From assembly GCA_949126835.1 (NCBI GenBank), contig OX421495.1, positions 18,494,079 to 18,558,078 on the forward strand: DNA of 64,000 bases. The letters run 5' to 3'. Positions within the stretch are counted from its first letter, which is position 1. Every line of letters starts with the position of its first letter. The stretch comes from Anisus vortex (lineage: Eukaryota > Mollusca > Gastropoda > Planorbidae). Shown piece by piece: positions 23,475-35,809 of this stretch. A program made the position numbers and the translations under genes. The notes under the pieces were generated by a model, which made no database searches, was not told where the DNA came from, and saw nothing but the letters and a program-made list of their open reading frames with translations.

Positions 23475-23950
23475 TTTTAAATTCTTGTTTGTGATGTTTA
23501 TTTTATGTGTATTTAAATTGTGGACTCTTTCCTTGGTCCTAACAGGATCTCCTAACAGGATCTCCGCAGTAATAAGTCTCTGCTATAAGTGCCTGAATGA
23601 CTCTGCCCCGGACTACTCTGCTCCTGTCTTGAGCTCTACACACAATGCCGTCCACTCCGCTTCTAATGCACTAACTCTTCAGATCCCTCGTGCGAAGCTA
23701 GTGTCCGCTGGCCGCATTCTCATACGTGGGCCCGTCCGCCTGGAATCCCCTCCCTCTACAGCTTTGCCAGAGCCCTAGCTTCTACACCATTAGGAGCCAA
23801 CTGAAGACCCACCTATTCCGGTTGCAGTATATTCACCTGTACGTCTATAGATTTTTTTCTTTTATTCGTTGTCTGTAACTGTTGACAGCGCATAGAACTG
23901 TTCCCAACTAAATATGCACTATACAAGTATTATCATTATTATTATTAATA
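23475..23950 (+). mobile_element. Chimeric LINE tail: one family's 3' UTR joined to another's ORF end
   Basis: 23475-23575 matches the 3' UTR at 8560-8660 (TTAAATTGTGGACTCTTTCC). From about 23575 the frame switches to a CR1/L2-like C-terminus (SLCYKCLNDSAPDY, ALTLQIPRAKLVSAG) related to 15385-15650, with its own 3' UTR and ATT-rich tail. Confidence 0.7.
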
Positions 23951-24474
23951 TGAAGAAGATTAACATTGTGTCATATTTCTAAGTTTCAACTTAATATAGG
24001 GCCTTTTATTCTACTTTGATCTTAAAATTTTGTTTCCTAAGGTGTTTCGATCAATTTTGGCATTGTATCAATGTTACACTTGTTAGCTCTAAATATTTAG
24101 GCTGACTTGTAATTTATGCTTAAGTTTTAATGACTTTTCTGAATCATTTTTAAAAAAAAGATTTCTCGCTACTTCCTGTATTTTTAAAAAAAGAAAAGAT
24201 TTTGTGACTTTTACTTAGTTGATATGTTTCAAACAGAAGAAACATTGCTTGTAATGTCTAACTATAATGGTTAGTGTTAGAGAATAGTTTATTTTCTCTT
24301 CATACTTCTAAAACTAAATCAAAGAATTGAACAGGCTTAAAAATGTATATTTAAAGTATATATTTAATTCGCCAAATTCAATTTCAATTATCTAGACCAT
24401 AAAATGAATAACATTTGAATGAAATTCATCAACAGCTAAAGTAGCTTAAAGGTACAAATAACAGTTAAAAGCAA

Positions 24475-24680
24475 AACATTTGCAGCTCGTTCCTATACAG
24501 GGTGGTAGCACCTCAATGTTAGACTCCTAAATATAATTCAATGAGCGAATAATTTTGACATTTTAAAAAACAAAATAAAAAACATATCTTTTTTTATTTA
24601 TGTTAATAACAGGGTCAATGCAAAGCATGTCCGAAGACTAACTGTTATGAATAGCTCTATATAACATATGTAATTTGCAA
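24475..24680 (+). mobile_element. LINE 3' end relic
   Basis: AACATTTGCAGCTCGTTCC, ACAAAATAAAAAACA and TGAATAGCTCTATATAACAT match 5755-5945. Its coding remnant is frameshifted. Confidence 0.5.
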
Positions 24681-24721
24681 ATAAAGCAAATAACATAGCC
24701 CTTTTAGAAAACTTTAGTCCA

Positions 24722-24850
24722 TAGGGCCAAGGAAGATGATTTCACTTCCCAGCTTCATTAACCAAGGCATATAATTGAATTACTAGTCAAACACAACGTC
24801 CAGCAGCCTTTACTTCTCCCAACTGATGCTCAGGTACCCTGGAAAGCAAA
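24722..24850 (-). mobile_element. Degenerate SINE-1 copy
   Basis: CCATAGGGCC, AGCAGCCTTTACTTCTCCCA and ACTGATGCTCAGGTACCC match the reverse SINE-1 body. Confidence 0.45.
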
Positions 24851-24859
24851 GAACCCATT

Positions 24860-26624
24860 TTTTGAAACTTTTACAAAAGCAATTGAACACTCTTCCACTG
24901 GCAATAAATCTTTTGACTCGACAAAAAAGCAACTGGCAACCCCAAGTGTTTATATAAAACAGAAACCGTAAAATGAATAATAGAGTTAACAGCTCTATTA
25001 CTATAATGCTGCCTTATATAGCAACTGAGCATGGAATGTGTTGCCTGAACAAACCAGTAAAACTCAACAAGTATTAATATAATTTAAAACTCATATCAAA
25101 GTGCAAGACTTAAACTATGGATAAGTGTAGGAGGCAATAATATTATGCACAAATAGAGTTTCTGTAACATAGAAGATATGATATTTTGCGCAGTGCTTAT
25201 AACAGTGCTTGAACAAATACATTTAATGAAACACATACAGTATACTGTATAAATACATATCACAAATAATAACAAGGATAAATATAATAATACAATTTGA
25301 ACTGATAACCTTAGTGGTCTTACCCTTTTCCTTTTATGAATAAAATGCCATGAAAAAAGCCATAGTGCTACAGAGATATGATAAATTATCATAGCAAAAA
25401 ATATATGACTTAATAGTTGTTTTTTTAGAAAGACATAGTTGGCACATAAATGTAAATTCTATGTATGTTATTCATGTATAAAAAAACAAGATTTTGTATG
25501 CATGTTACATTAGAAAAACAAAATACAAACATGATAAATAGTTAAAAAAAAATATTTTTGTTGAGGAAAAAAGTTGTACGAAATATTCATGTCATTAATA
25601 TAATTGTATATTAAAATATAAGTAACTTAATAAGGGTGCAAGATTAAGATTTTGCAGCATGGCTTTTCTTTTAACAAAGATCAATTGTTGATCTAAACAA
25701 TGAAGCACTTTTATAATACCAATGTGCTGCTAATTGACAAGGTAAAATAATCAGCAATAAGGCGAAAAAAGATTTGGCAGAGGAAACAATTATTTGATTG
25801 TCTTTCTTTATTCAACAATAAAATTAATGTAATAGAATTGTTTTTGCAGGTAAATATTCAGTAGTTGTTTTTTTTTTGTTATTGGTAAATTTTTTTCTAG
25901 GACTGAAATTTAAAATATCAAAACTTAAACAAAATGCATATTGAAGAATTTTAGATCATAGAACCAATAAACAGCAGATACAGGCATAAGAAGACTTATT
26001 TGAAGAAATTATATTAATGTTTTAAATATGTCAATGGGGGAATGCTCATTTAAAATTTCCGAGTGTAGTACCATTACTTAGTAAAATTACAAAATTTAGG
26101 AACATAGAGCATCAAATTCTAACTTAGAAATGAAATGCATAAAAATACATAAAAAAAAATTGTTTTCTTTATTCTGAGTGGCATAGGACAATGGATTGGG
26201 TTGCCTTAACTGATCACAATAAATCAACAACCTTTGCCTTTATCAAATAATCTGCTTCCAATGACAGCACATAAAAAATATAAAAAATTGTAAAAACTTT
26301 TATTCTAGCTGAAAAGTTTACAGCACTACAAAATACAAAACTTAATTGGTAAAGTTTTTTCAGTTATTTATTATATATATATTGCATGTTACTGTTACTC
26401 CTAGCACTTAGCTTCCACCTTAGGCATTTGTTTCCTAAGCCCCCAATGATATTATTCAGCTATAGTAAAAAAGATGACTAAATTTATACTTCGTTTTGAA
26501 ATTAAACAATTTTCATACATAAAATATGATAAAACACTGTTCCCTAATAAAAATACCCGTACGCTTTAAAGTCAGGCTTAAAACAATCTTTCAAACAAGA
26601 GAACATTTAACGGATTAATACTCC
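24860..26624. other. 3' flank of arrestin copy B
   Basis: AT-rich. Contains a reverse GATTATTGCGTCC-type trace near 25070-25150 and otherwise nothing recognised; the proximal part is presumably the 3' UTR of copy B. Confidence 0.4.
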
Positions 26625-29600
26625 TCAATTCTGATCTTTATTTAATTGCTCAGGTAAGGCAGATGGGGTGTGTCCCCAATTGTAGTAGGTGTAAACAGGT
26701 GCATATTTCAAATTTCCCATGACGTGTTCATTGTCACCTTCTTCTTTAATGTCAAAGTGACCTGTGATGGCTTCACCGTAGCTTGGAGGAGCTGAAATAT
26801 ATAATGCAAACAAACTGTCTAAAAGAAACAAAGGAATGGATTTTTAATAATGTTTCATATCTGTTAGCCCTACAACAATGTTAGGTGCAAGAAAAAGACA
26901 ATCATTCTTCATCAAACCAATTGGAAAAAAAATACTTAGAAACAATTGACAAAATATCACACCACATGACATCAAAAGTAATTTCTCATGATGCTATTAA
27001 GACTAAACAAAATTTTCTTTTGAAAAAAATAATTATTTTTAACATTTTTTATAATATGACTAGTGGTTATGCCTGCCAAAATGACGTAGAAACAAATGAT
27101 TACAATGTGGTTTGTTAAAAGAGAAAGAAAATAATAACTAACACTATTACAATAAAAACTGTAGAGAGAACATATCCTTTGGTAGCCTATTTAGTTTTTG
27201 TTCTTTTTTTTATTGAAAGCATTTCAAAGGGAGATGATTCTGAAATGGCACTCAGTTTAGAACTTTAAAATACCGGTACGGTGATTATTAATACCGGTAG
27301 GTCTAAGTTTTTTTTTTTTTTAAATTAACGAATTAAGCAATATTGTTTATGTAATAAACAAAATTTGAAGGACATTTCCAATTTATACATTTAACTTTTG
27401 TGCCAATTGGTCAAACGGCATAGGAACCTATAAACATACAAATAAATTTACAAACATGTAAACAAACAAACTCACAGTAATTATGTATATTGATCATAGT
27501 TATTATTATTATAGTTAGAATTATTTTCTTTCAGACAATTTTCTATTTTGATTCTTAATGGTGCATTGTACATTAGAAAAAAATCATATTTAGAGTTTAT
27601 TTCCAATTTTACTTACGAAGATTGGGCACACCGCTAGGTGGTGGTAACGGATAGAGCTCTTCTCTAGGTGGCGCTGTGGGTTGAGCCTCCCATGCATACA
27701 TCCTATCAGCTATGTTAGGGGGTGGGGCCATGGGTGGAGCTTGCTGGACAACAGATGCCAATGGAATGGTTCCTATAAAAACTTCAAAGGGTACTTCCAG
27801 ATCAAAAGCAGGTCCTGCTGGGTCAACATTCAACTGTTTGAATTGAGAATGTGTTAGTATTCTAATAGTTCTAATAATATATTTATAAAATATTCTAATA
27901 TTATCATATTTACCTTTTTTTTTCTTTTTCTAAATATACAAGAACCTAAAAATATAATTTAATTATGAAATACGATTAATAATTGTGTCTAAGTGGTGTG
28001 GTATAAGAAAGAAGGGAGTACTTATGTGTTCTCAAAGGGTACGAGGGGGAAAAGGTTGGATAACCACTACTATAGATTATGTTATGTCAATGTATGGACC
28101 CTGGGTAACCCAAGACAAATAGAAAGCAGAAGCCACTGTAAAAATCATAAGGAATCTCATGATTAAAGCCAGAAATAATGGAAATGACCCTTATGAATCA
28201 CTCCTCAAACTCCCTAATATACATGCCAAAACTCCAATTTAAGCCCTACTCAACTATGCCTGAAAATTAAAATGTTAGCTTAGTGGATGAAGTATAAAGA
28301 GGAAATACGCTGACCTACAACTTTTAAGCGGGCTCAAGACTTACCTCTGCTTATACCCGAACAGCAAGTGCATTTTCGAAATCCCGGAAACCCTTAATGA
28401 AACCCAGTTAAAATCATCAAAAGAGAAACAGAACGATTGTATCTAAATAATCTTCTAGAAAGTGACAGAGGAAGGAAATACTGGCGCAAAAGAGTTCACA
28501 TTAGTGTAACGTATAAATAACTCCCTTCATTTTTTGTTTATCTCCCCTTTTGTGACTCTTGGTCAATGTTTTTGTGCAACCCGAGAATGACCCTTGTCCG
28601 CTTGGATGGAAGCGTGAGGGTCATACCCCGTGTGTACAGTAGCAAGTTGGTAGGAGTTGAGTAGAGAGAGAGTAGCTGGTAGATAGTAGGTGTATTTGTT
28701 TTACAAACTGTGTTAAAGTTTTGTGTGATTAAAAGTATTATTTGTTCCTTGAACTCTAGTTATTATTTCTCACGACTGAAGTATTACTGACGAATTAGTG
28801 ATAAAACCTAGACATAACATTAGAGAGAAGAGAACTCGTTATCATTGGGACACTGATTTGGACAGCGATGATGATGGTGAAACAAGAAGTGAGGGACATT
28901 TACAACACCATATAGTCAAATTCTGTCAACAGAACACCACTATCCCTATCCCAGATTTCAGAACAGCTGTCATGGATGTCTAGAAATACTTGGAATGTTC
29001 TACTAGTGGCAGATTGGTGTCATGATTGTGTATTGATCTATTGATTGTTTTATATTTCTCACCATTTTTTTAAAACTTGACAAGAGTTTATGGTGTTTGT
29101 TTTTTTGTTAATATTTTTTTTGTCTTGTGAAAGGGGAAAATGTTAATATATTTATATATGCCAGACTCTCTTGTAATTATATTGTTTATTATAGTTGTGC
29201 TTTTTGATGCAGATGCTCTTTTGTATTATTATTAAACGGCTAGCGTCACGGCATAACATGTTCTAGTTGCTGAATGAACATAAACGTAACACTTTTCATT
29301 TCAAAATGTAACTTTTAAACTATTACTTGGAGATAATAATGAATGTCAATTATACGACACCCATTGAGAAATGATGGTGGCAAGGGTGGTATGATCAGCT
29401 GCTCTCCACTCCAGTTATCCTCAGAGTGAGCGCTTATACTCGGGCGGGCAACTTTAGCAACGTCTCTGGATATTGATCTTGACTTACACGTGGCATGAAA
29501 GGTTACAACCTAGTGGAAGACAAATAAAATACAATTTGAAACTGCTAAAGGATTCAATTGTTTAGCACTTGTACACCAGTGTGACAGGAACATTTAATAA

Positions 29601-32600
29601 TAAATGTTTTCTGTTCTATAAAACCGGATTTTGGTTTCCGCGCGCCCGCCAACCAATCTCCCCCCCTTTCCACGCAATCTCACAAGTCACAGGCCGGAAA
29701 AGCCAAATGTGCGTAGTTTTGTAGGTATATTTGAAAGATAGTTCAAACTTAATCAGTGTTTGCAGGGCATTCAAGGGGTTGATTGAAAAAAAAAAATTTT
29801 TAACTAAAAAAAATCTGGGCTAATTGATTAAGTGATAATCAAATTTCCAATTATTGTTCGCCGTAATATTAAGAAGCATATGAAGAGGATGACAATGTTA
29901 ATCCAGGATGCTTCTTACGCAGATGTGTAAGCAATCCAGTGGTATCGCCACAGCTCCGACTTATCTGTTAGGAACATAGTTTTCTCAAAGACATCGTTAA
30001 AGACTTTAAAAAACAATTTTCCCACACAAAGGATTGATTTATTCTATTAGCTATATAGAAACTTTTTCTATAAACTTAGAGAAATATAATTTATCCTCGA
30101 AGTGAATATGAGAGAAATGATAGTTTCAAAAGGAATAGTTACCAACCACACACTGTGGACTTAGACTTGTAAAAGAATGTATTGAAAGGTTTCGCATAGC
30201 ATCACTCAAAAGAATGTGTATTTAATAGTGCCGTTAATAATAAAGCAGAGGCCCAGATTCTAGCCAAATTGTTCAGGGTCACAGGGAAGGACTACCAAAG
30301 TTTGCGTCTCTCTATTGTGTACATCAAAGAGGAGAGCACATCTTTTAGATGTCCTTTTGAAACTATCATGCCGAAAAGTAAAAAGATTCAAGTTAATAAT
30401 TACTTTAACTTAACATTTTGTTTGATGTTGTTTATATCGCAAGCCATAGTTGGTATTTGGAAAAAAAGAAACCCAATACCTAAGACTAAATAGTGTTAGC
30501 AAGGCATTTATATAATTGTTTTATGCCAATCAAACATTATTTATTAAATTATTTCCATTAGAACCAATAAAAAAAAAGTGTGCTACATGAAGTAAATCTA
30601 ATGATTACCTTCCATCCAACAAACTAAAATCCGGTTTCAAAATTCAAAACCAGTTTTAGGTTTCTAAACCCAAATCCGGTATTCCGGTTTTCGTTTAACA
30701 TTCCTAATTACGACTGGATTTATTTTGGTAAAACTTAATATTAAGACAAACAATTCTGTATTTTATAAAAATGTAATAGATTCAATAATTTAAGTTAGGG
30801 TTAGAGTTACTGACTTATTATCATGATAAAAATTGGAAAATTAGAATAGTGCAACATCAATTTTTTTTTATGATGGCACAAAAAATTAAACAATATTCAA
30901 AAATTTCAAATTTCCAGTCTTGTTCTATTTCTTAAAAAAGAAATACTCTCTTAAAATAGTGGAAATATGCTATATTCTTTACTCCATGGAAATCAGTTTT
31001 TACAATTTTGAAACATCCCAATTCTGATGTAGGCCTACATTTGAAAAACGTTTGCCATTGAAGAATTAATAGAAATTTGACACCCACATGGAGTCTATAC
31101 TCAATGATGTCATTCTATTTTTATAATTCATTAATATTAATAATAAAATATTATGCTGCAAGAACAGCATACCAAAAATACAATGATTGAATTTAAATAG
31201 TTTTTCATTCTAGTTCTAGTTATATTTTTGACATAGACGATCAAGATTATCAACTTGTTTGCCGATCGTCAGCATTACAAATTATTACAATTATTATTTA
31301 AAAGAAAATAATGCATTGTAATTATAAATAAAACAATAAGAAGTACCTTATCTTATATATTACAGATGCTCCTTCTATAATAATTGTATTTATAAAAGAA
31401 AATAATGCATTGTAATTAATTAATTATAAATAAAACAATAAGAAATACCTTATCTTATCTTATACATTACAGATGCTCCTACTATAAAAAAGATTATTGC
31501 GTCCTACACTTATCCATGGTCCGAGTCTAGTTTTGCAATTTTATTAGTGTTTTAAATTATGTTAAGTTACTGGTTTTCCTGTTTGTTCAGGCAACCCATT
31601 CCATGCCTGGATACCACTTGGGAAGAACAAGTACTTATATGAATTTGTTCTCGCATAAGGGATAAGGAAAGTTTCTTTGTCCATATGTTTATCTAAGAAT
31701 ACCAGTTAATAGCCTAATAATAAAGTGTAAAATAAAAAATCACAGCATATTGAAATCAAGATGAGATAAGAATTTAGATTATTTTTGTAAATGTATATAG
31801 GGCCTACAAAGAAAGCTAAAGCAAAAAAATAAATAAAACACTGCAAAAACTGAATGAAAAAATGCCATTGCAGAACAAAAAACAAAGCACAAAAAAGAAA
31901 AGAAACAAAAACACATCCAAAAGGAAATAAAACTGAAAATCTACATACGAAGTGCTCCTTGGAAAAACTAAAAGCACTATGAAGTAAATATACAAATTTT
32001 TACTTAAATATATCTTCAGTATTGTTTAGGCAATTGAGATAAGAAATTCTACAGTCTGTCAAAAAAAAAGCAATAGAAGTACTATAGTTTTGAGTTTGAA
32101 ATCAAGATTCTAAGATTCATTTTTAGATTTTTATTGTGCTGTCATACAGCAATACATTTCTCTATATGATTCAACAATTGTTTTCCTCTCACAAGTCAAT
32201 GTTACACTTTATCTTATATATTATAGACGCTCCTTTTAACCCAGGTTTTGACCATAATACATGAAACAATCAGTTTCACTGACTGTGCATATGATTACAT
32301 ATCACTCTATGGTGAAATTTTTAAATGGGAAATATTACAGAAGTAGAAGTATATGAATGTAAAATTATTAGCAGATATAAAAAGTACTTTTAACAAAATG
32401 AATGTTTTTTACCATTCTCAAGTTAACATATGATTTATCCATTCTCCTGCTAGATCCATTGCTGATTTCTGCAAATAGTTTGATAGCCTCACCAGGAACA
32501 TAACCAGTTCTATCAATATGGAAGGTTGCTTCAATAGGTCCTGATTTACAACATAGACAGCATAGATGTTTTTGTTTTGTTGCTTGAATACTACTCTGGG

Positions 32601-35600
32601 AAAAAATTTTTAAAATAAATAATAATTTTGTATTACCTATAACTAAAGAATGGCTTATTTGAGCAAAGGAGTTAAATAATTACAAAACAATATGATTGAA
32701 ATAATCTTACATAAAATGTATACAACTCAGCAGATGAATTAAAAATCAAACAGAGGATTTGATTAATCTAGGACTTAAAATAAGCTACATATATTATGAC
32801 TCCATAGAGCCAGTATATCAGAATTCTCTAGTTTCTGTTGTAGAATTGTTCGTATATATACATATATATGTCAGTGAGGTTATATTGTAAGTTTCGCACC
32901 CAAGATGAGGCAGAAGAAGAATAAAAGATAGCTGATGGTAGACTAGAAAGCTCTCACTCATTCCTTGTGTTTTCATTCCTTGTTCATTCATTCATTACTT
33001 GTCATTATAAAATAATAACCTAACAATGTCACAGTTTCTGTATCCATGGCATACTAGGGGATTGTGTGGTTAACATTGTGTCCAGCCAACTTTACTTTTC
33101 CGCAGCTAATGTCATCCATCAGAGCTAGGTAGACTCAGGGACACTTTCTAGACCCGGGCAAACGTCCTACCCTTCTCCTGGATTAAAATTCAAGCTCTAT
33201 GGTATGCCGACTAATGCGCTGCCACTCGGCCCTCGCACCCCAATTTGGTCAGACTGGGATACTTTAGTATGACTTAAAATCATCTTGGCATTTATAAAAA
33301 GTTCTAAAAAAATAACATTTAGAATAACTCAAGCATTCTAACAGTAAAGAAAAAAAACATTTTTTTTAGCAACAATTAATTGACAGTGGAAATAGAAAAA
33401 CACATGCTTCAGCTTAAACAAATAATGTAATTATTGAATGCAGTAAAAAAAAAAAATACTTTTCATAATGAAGTTTCTTTTTCTGTCTCTGTTGACCCTA
33501 AATCTATATTTATGTGCATTGTTATTAAATATGTTGTATGGAAAGTTTTTTTGTTTTTTTTATAAATTTGCTATCCTATAATTATTTATGTTTTTGATTT
33601 GAAATTTTATCCTGTTAAAACCCAAAGTGCGAACTGATATACAAAAGGTCATGTTAAATTATTCTTTACTTAATTTTTTTATCTCCAGTAAAATTTAGTT
33701 TGAAAGGAAATTATAATTACTCCAGCGTTTGGGATTTGGTTTAGGTCCAGTATGCTGATTACAGTAAATGGTCGTCTTGTTATGTGGTCAAACTTCCAGG
33801 GCTTGTCAATAGTAGCGCTAACAGTGTATCTGACATGACCAATAAAGTGTTCAAAAGATGATGGAAGTCCTTGAGGCAGCTGAAACTGAAAAGGGTATGT
33901 GTAGGTTCCAGATGAAAGTTCCTTGGTATCGTTTCCTTGACCTGGCCCTATTGCAATTAAATACAAAGCAAAAAATAAAGTATCAATTTATTAAAACAGA
34001 CATAATATAATGTCATAGGGTCTCGCAAACCAAAAAAATAATGAGATAATCCAACATATAAGATAAAGTGTTGGTGCATTCTGTAAGTTTTATTTTAATA
34101 AATTAGTATCTCTTTAAAATACCACATTGAACTACAAACGATCAATTACACACACAAAAAAAAAAAGTAAAAAATGAAACTAGCTTCTACTTCTAAGAAA
34201 TAACCTAATCTCTACAAGAAAATGCAATCTTAAAAATGGAAAAAAAAATAATTAAGAAATTAGAAAGGTATTTCTTTCAGACTATATTTATTGGTAAATT
34301 TATTGGCCACTGCATTATATTGTGTGATCAGCACATTGCGCAGTTGCCTTTACTGTCTCTAATATTTGGTATTGATGGTCAGCACATTGCGCAGTTGCAT
34401 TTACTTTTTCTAATATTTGTATTGGTGGTCAGCACATTGCACAGTTGCCATTACTTTCTCTAATATTTGGTATTGGTGGTCAGCACATTGCGCAGTTGCA
34501 TTTACTCTCTCTAATATTTGGTATTCATCTGAGCTGAGTAGACTCATCAGCAACAGACACCCTCCAGATCCAAGGAAAAAAAAATGTTGCTTAGGGAAAA
34601 AATGTTGCTTTAGCCTGGATTTAAATTCAAGACTACCTTGTCCAAGACAAAGTTTTGAAAACCTTCAATAAAATTGGCTTTTATTAATTCTTACTCATCA
34701 AGACATTTACTAACATTTAGGGGAGAAAAAAAAGACTATGTTTATGTAACAAAAATTTACTATGAAAATTTTTCATTGTTTCTTACATATTCCAAATAAA
34801 AGAATTTCTTTGTTAAAGTATATTTCTGTTGCTGAATAGTGTCTTGTTGTTGTGCGACGATTTTTTCCTGAACCAGTTGAGTGTGATTCAGTCCAATGCA
34901 CGTAGGCTTTTCCTTCAAACTTCAGTCTTATTCCTGAGGAAAATTATTCATGGAGATTCTTTTTTAATAAATATTTGAAACATTATAATTGATTTCTTTA
35001 ATCATACTAAATGTTAAAAAATGTTTGACATGTAAATTGTGTTATTGCATGGCTAAATATAGCAAGGCATAGGCCTCTACTATGACTAAAGGGCCTACTC
35101 ATTTTGGTTAAAAAGTGATTAATGACTTTTAACTAATTATACTCTGACATTACAATTTTTGGTTTTATATAATGTCATGTTACATAGAATAAAGCAAAAC
35201 AAAAGCAATTATATCTGATAAAAAGAATCTATCATCCCCATTTTTTGCAATTATAAAAAATATTTAGAGTTGAGCAACAGTTAAAAAGTTTGATGTAGCT
35301 TACAAATAATTTACAAACGCAATATATGAATGTGCTTCCTAATTCATTTTAAGAAAATAGTATAGAGACTAGAGGTCTATTTTAAATTGTTAACTTGATG
35401 CCAGAAATGGTATGAGAAGTATGAAACTTTTTACAAATACATAATTTAGTAAGCATTTTTTTTAGATGATTTATAATTATATTTTATACTTACAGTAGAT
35501 CTAATTTGAGAGGGGCAAGGATCACAGAGCTATAAAAGACTGCTTTGATCTGTGTTTTAATACTTTTAACCAAAACTAACCTCTCATTTTCATCTGCTCT

Positions 35601-35698
35601 CCCAAGTCTAAAGTAACATAACCTTGGACGGAGTTGCCAGCATAGTATATTCCACTTCCATTGTTAAAAGTGATTGAGAATAATTTTAGTTTTCCCAT
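26625..35698 (-). CDS. Alpha-arrestin (ARRDC2/3/4-like), copy B, tandem paralogue
   Basis: Minus-strand coding exons: 35581-35698, 34787-34933, 33721-33947, 32413-32595, 29327-29509, 27617-27833, 26625-26791. The exon lengths (118, 147, 227, 183, 183, 217, 167) are identical to copy A and the frame is open throughout, so this is an intact 413-residue gene and not a pseudogene. It has the same arrestin N and C domains and the same start, MGKLKLF. Substitutions are scattered; in exons 6 and 7 I count about a dozen in 127 residues. The main functional difference is in the tail. The first PPxY reads PPPN because TAC became AAC at about residue 326, while PPSY at 360-363 is kept. Introns differ in content: this copy has a gypsy-like relic in intron 5 and a SINE in intron 3, and lacks the MITEs and young LINE of copy A. 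An acceptor TTTACAG just before the ATG implies a 5' UTR exon, perhaps at 36784-36905. Confidence 0.93.
27055..27225 (+). repeat. Dispersed repeat, ACTAGTGGTTATGCC family
   Basis: Second copy of 2908-3060, in intron 6 of arrestin copy B. Related sequence CAAACAAACTCACAGTAATT lies nearby at about 27460-27480. Confidence 0.55.
28085..29291 (+). mobile_element. Degenerate Ty3/gypsy-like LTR retrotransposon relic
   Basis: Around 28120-28260 the broken frame ATVKIIRNLMIKARNNGNDP then YESLLKLPNIHAKTPI resembles the integrase C-terminal region of gypsy pol. Further remnants follow to 28530. A purine tract AAAGGGGAAAA (29130-29140) is followed by TGTTAATATA and the sequence ends AACGTAACA at 29291; TGTTA...TAACA is a typical LTR border, giving a 151-bp candidate LTR (29141-29291). 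Multiple stops. In intron 5 of arrestin copy B, ending 35 bases from the donor of exon 5. Confidence 0.45.
29600..30705. mobile_element. Possible DNA-transposon relic with ACCGGATTT ends
   Basis: The left AAAACCGGATTTTGGTTTCC is mirrored near 30660-30705 (AAACCCAAATCCGGTATTCC). An internal short frame contains LFRVTGKDYQSLRLS and MPKSKKIQ but matches nothing I recognise. hAT-like is a guess. Confidence 0.3.
31303..31480. repeat. Tandem duplication of about 105 bp
   Basis: AAAAGAAAATAATGCATTGTAATT through CCTTATCTTATAYATTACAG is repeated twice in direct orientation at the start of the dispersed repeat that follows. Confidence 0.75.
31350..31690 (+). repeat. Dispersed repeat, GATTATTGCGTCC family
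   Basis: The longest copy in the window: ACAGATGCTCCTACTATAAA, AGATTATTGCGTCCTAC, AACCCATTCCATGCC and TTGTTCTCGCATAAGGGATA. Intron 4 of arrestin copy B. Confidence 0.65.
31933..32205 (-). other. Intron-4 block conserved between arrestin copies (copy B side)
   Basis: Counterpart of 11601-11870, with the same perfectly kept AG-GAGCACTTC-GTATGT core near 31947-31970. It extends to CAACAATTGTTTTCCTC at its right end. Confidence 0.3.
33030..33241 (-). mobile_element. SINE-1 copy
   Basis: Reverse body CATACTAGGGGATTGTGTGG, GAGCTAGGTAGACTCAGGGA and CTAGACCCGGGC, then head ATGCGCTGCCACTCGGCCC. The 3' end is degenerate. Intron 3 of arrestin copy B. Confidence 0.75.
34330..34530. repeat. Imperfect ~55-bp tandem repeat, about four copies
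   Basis: Unit contains GGTCAGCACATTGCGCAGTT and ends in TCTAATATTTGGTATT; it is an amplified internal segment of a SINE-1 whose remainder follows at 34540-34640. Intron 2 of arrestin copy B. Confidence 0.8.
34540..34640 (-). mobile_element. SINE-1 fragment
   Basis: GAGCTGAGTAGACTCATC, GACACCCTCCAGATCCAAGG and CTGGATTTAAATTC match the reverse SINE body and B-box region. Confidence 0.5.
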
Positions 35699-35809
35699 GA
35701 TTATGATCTGTAAAGAAAAATCTTTGTTGAGAATTCAAATATCTTTGTATCAAAGTAATAAGCTATCTAAAATTACATAATGATCAAGGCTTTGCCTACT
35801 AATCTTCTA

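Noticed and set aside
24475..26624. Duplicated 3' flank showing that the arrestin segmental duplication extends past the genes.
   Set aside because: LINE and SINE relics occur beside both copies but in different order, so independent insertion of common repeats explains them as well.
30269..30493. 74-codon frame with VTGKDYQSLRLS.
   Set aside because: No recognisable family; sits within a possible transposon relic and shows no conservation I can test.
32868..33025. Solo LTR with TGT...ACA borders.
   Set aside because: No target duplication or second copy visible; the borders are too short to support it.
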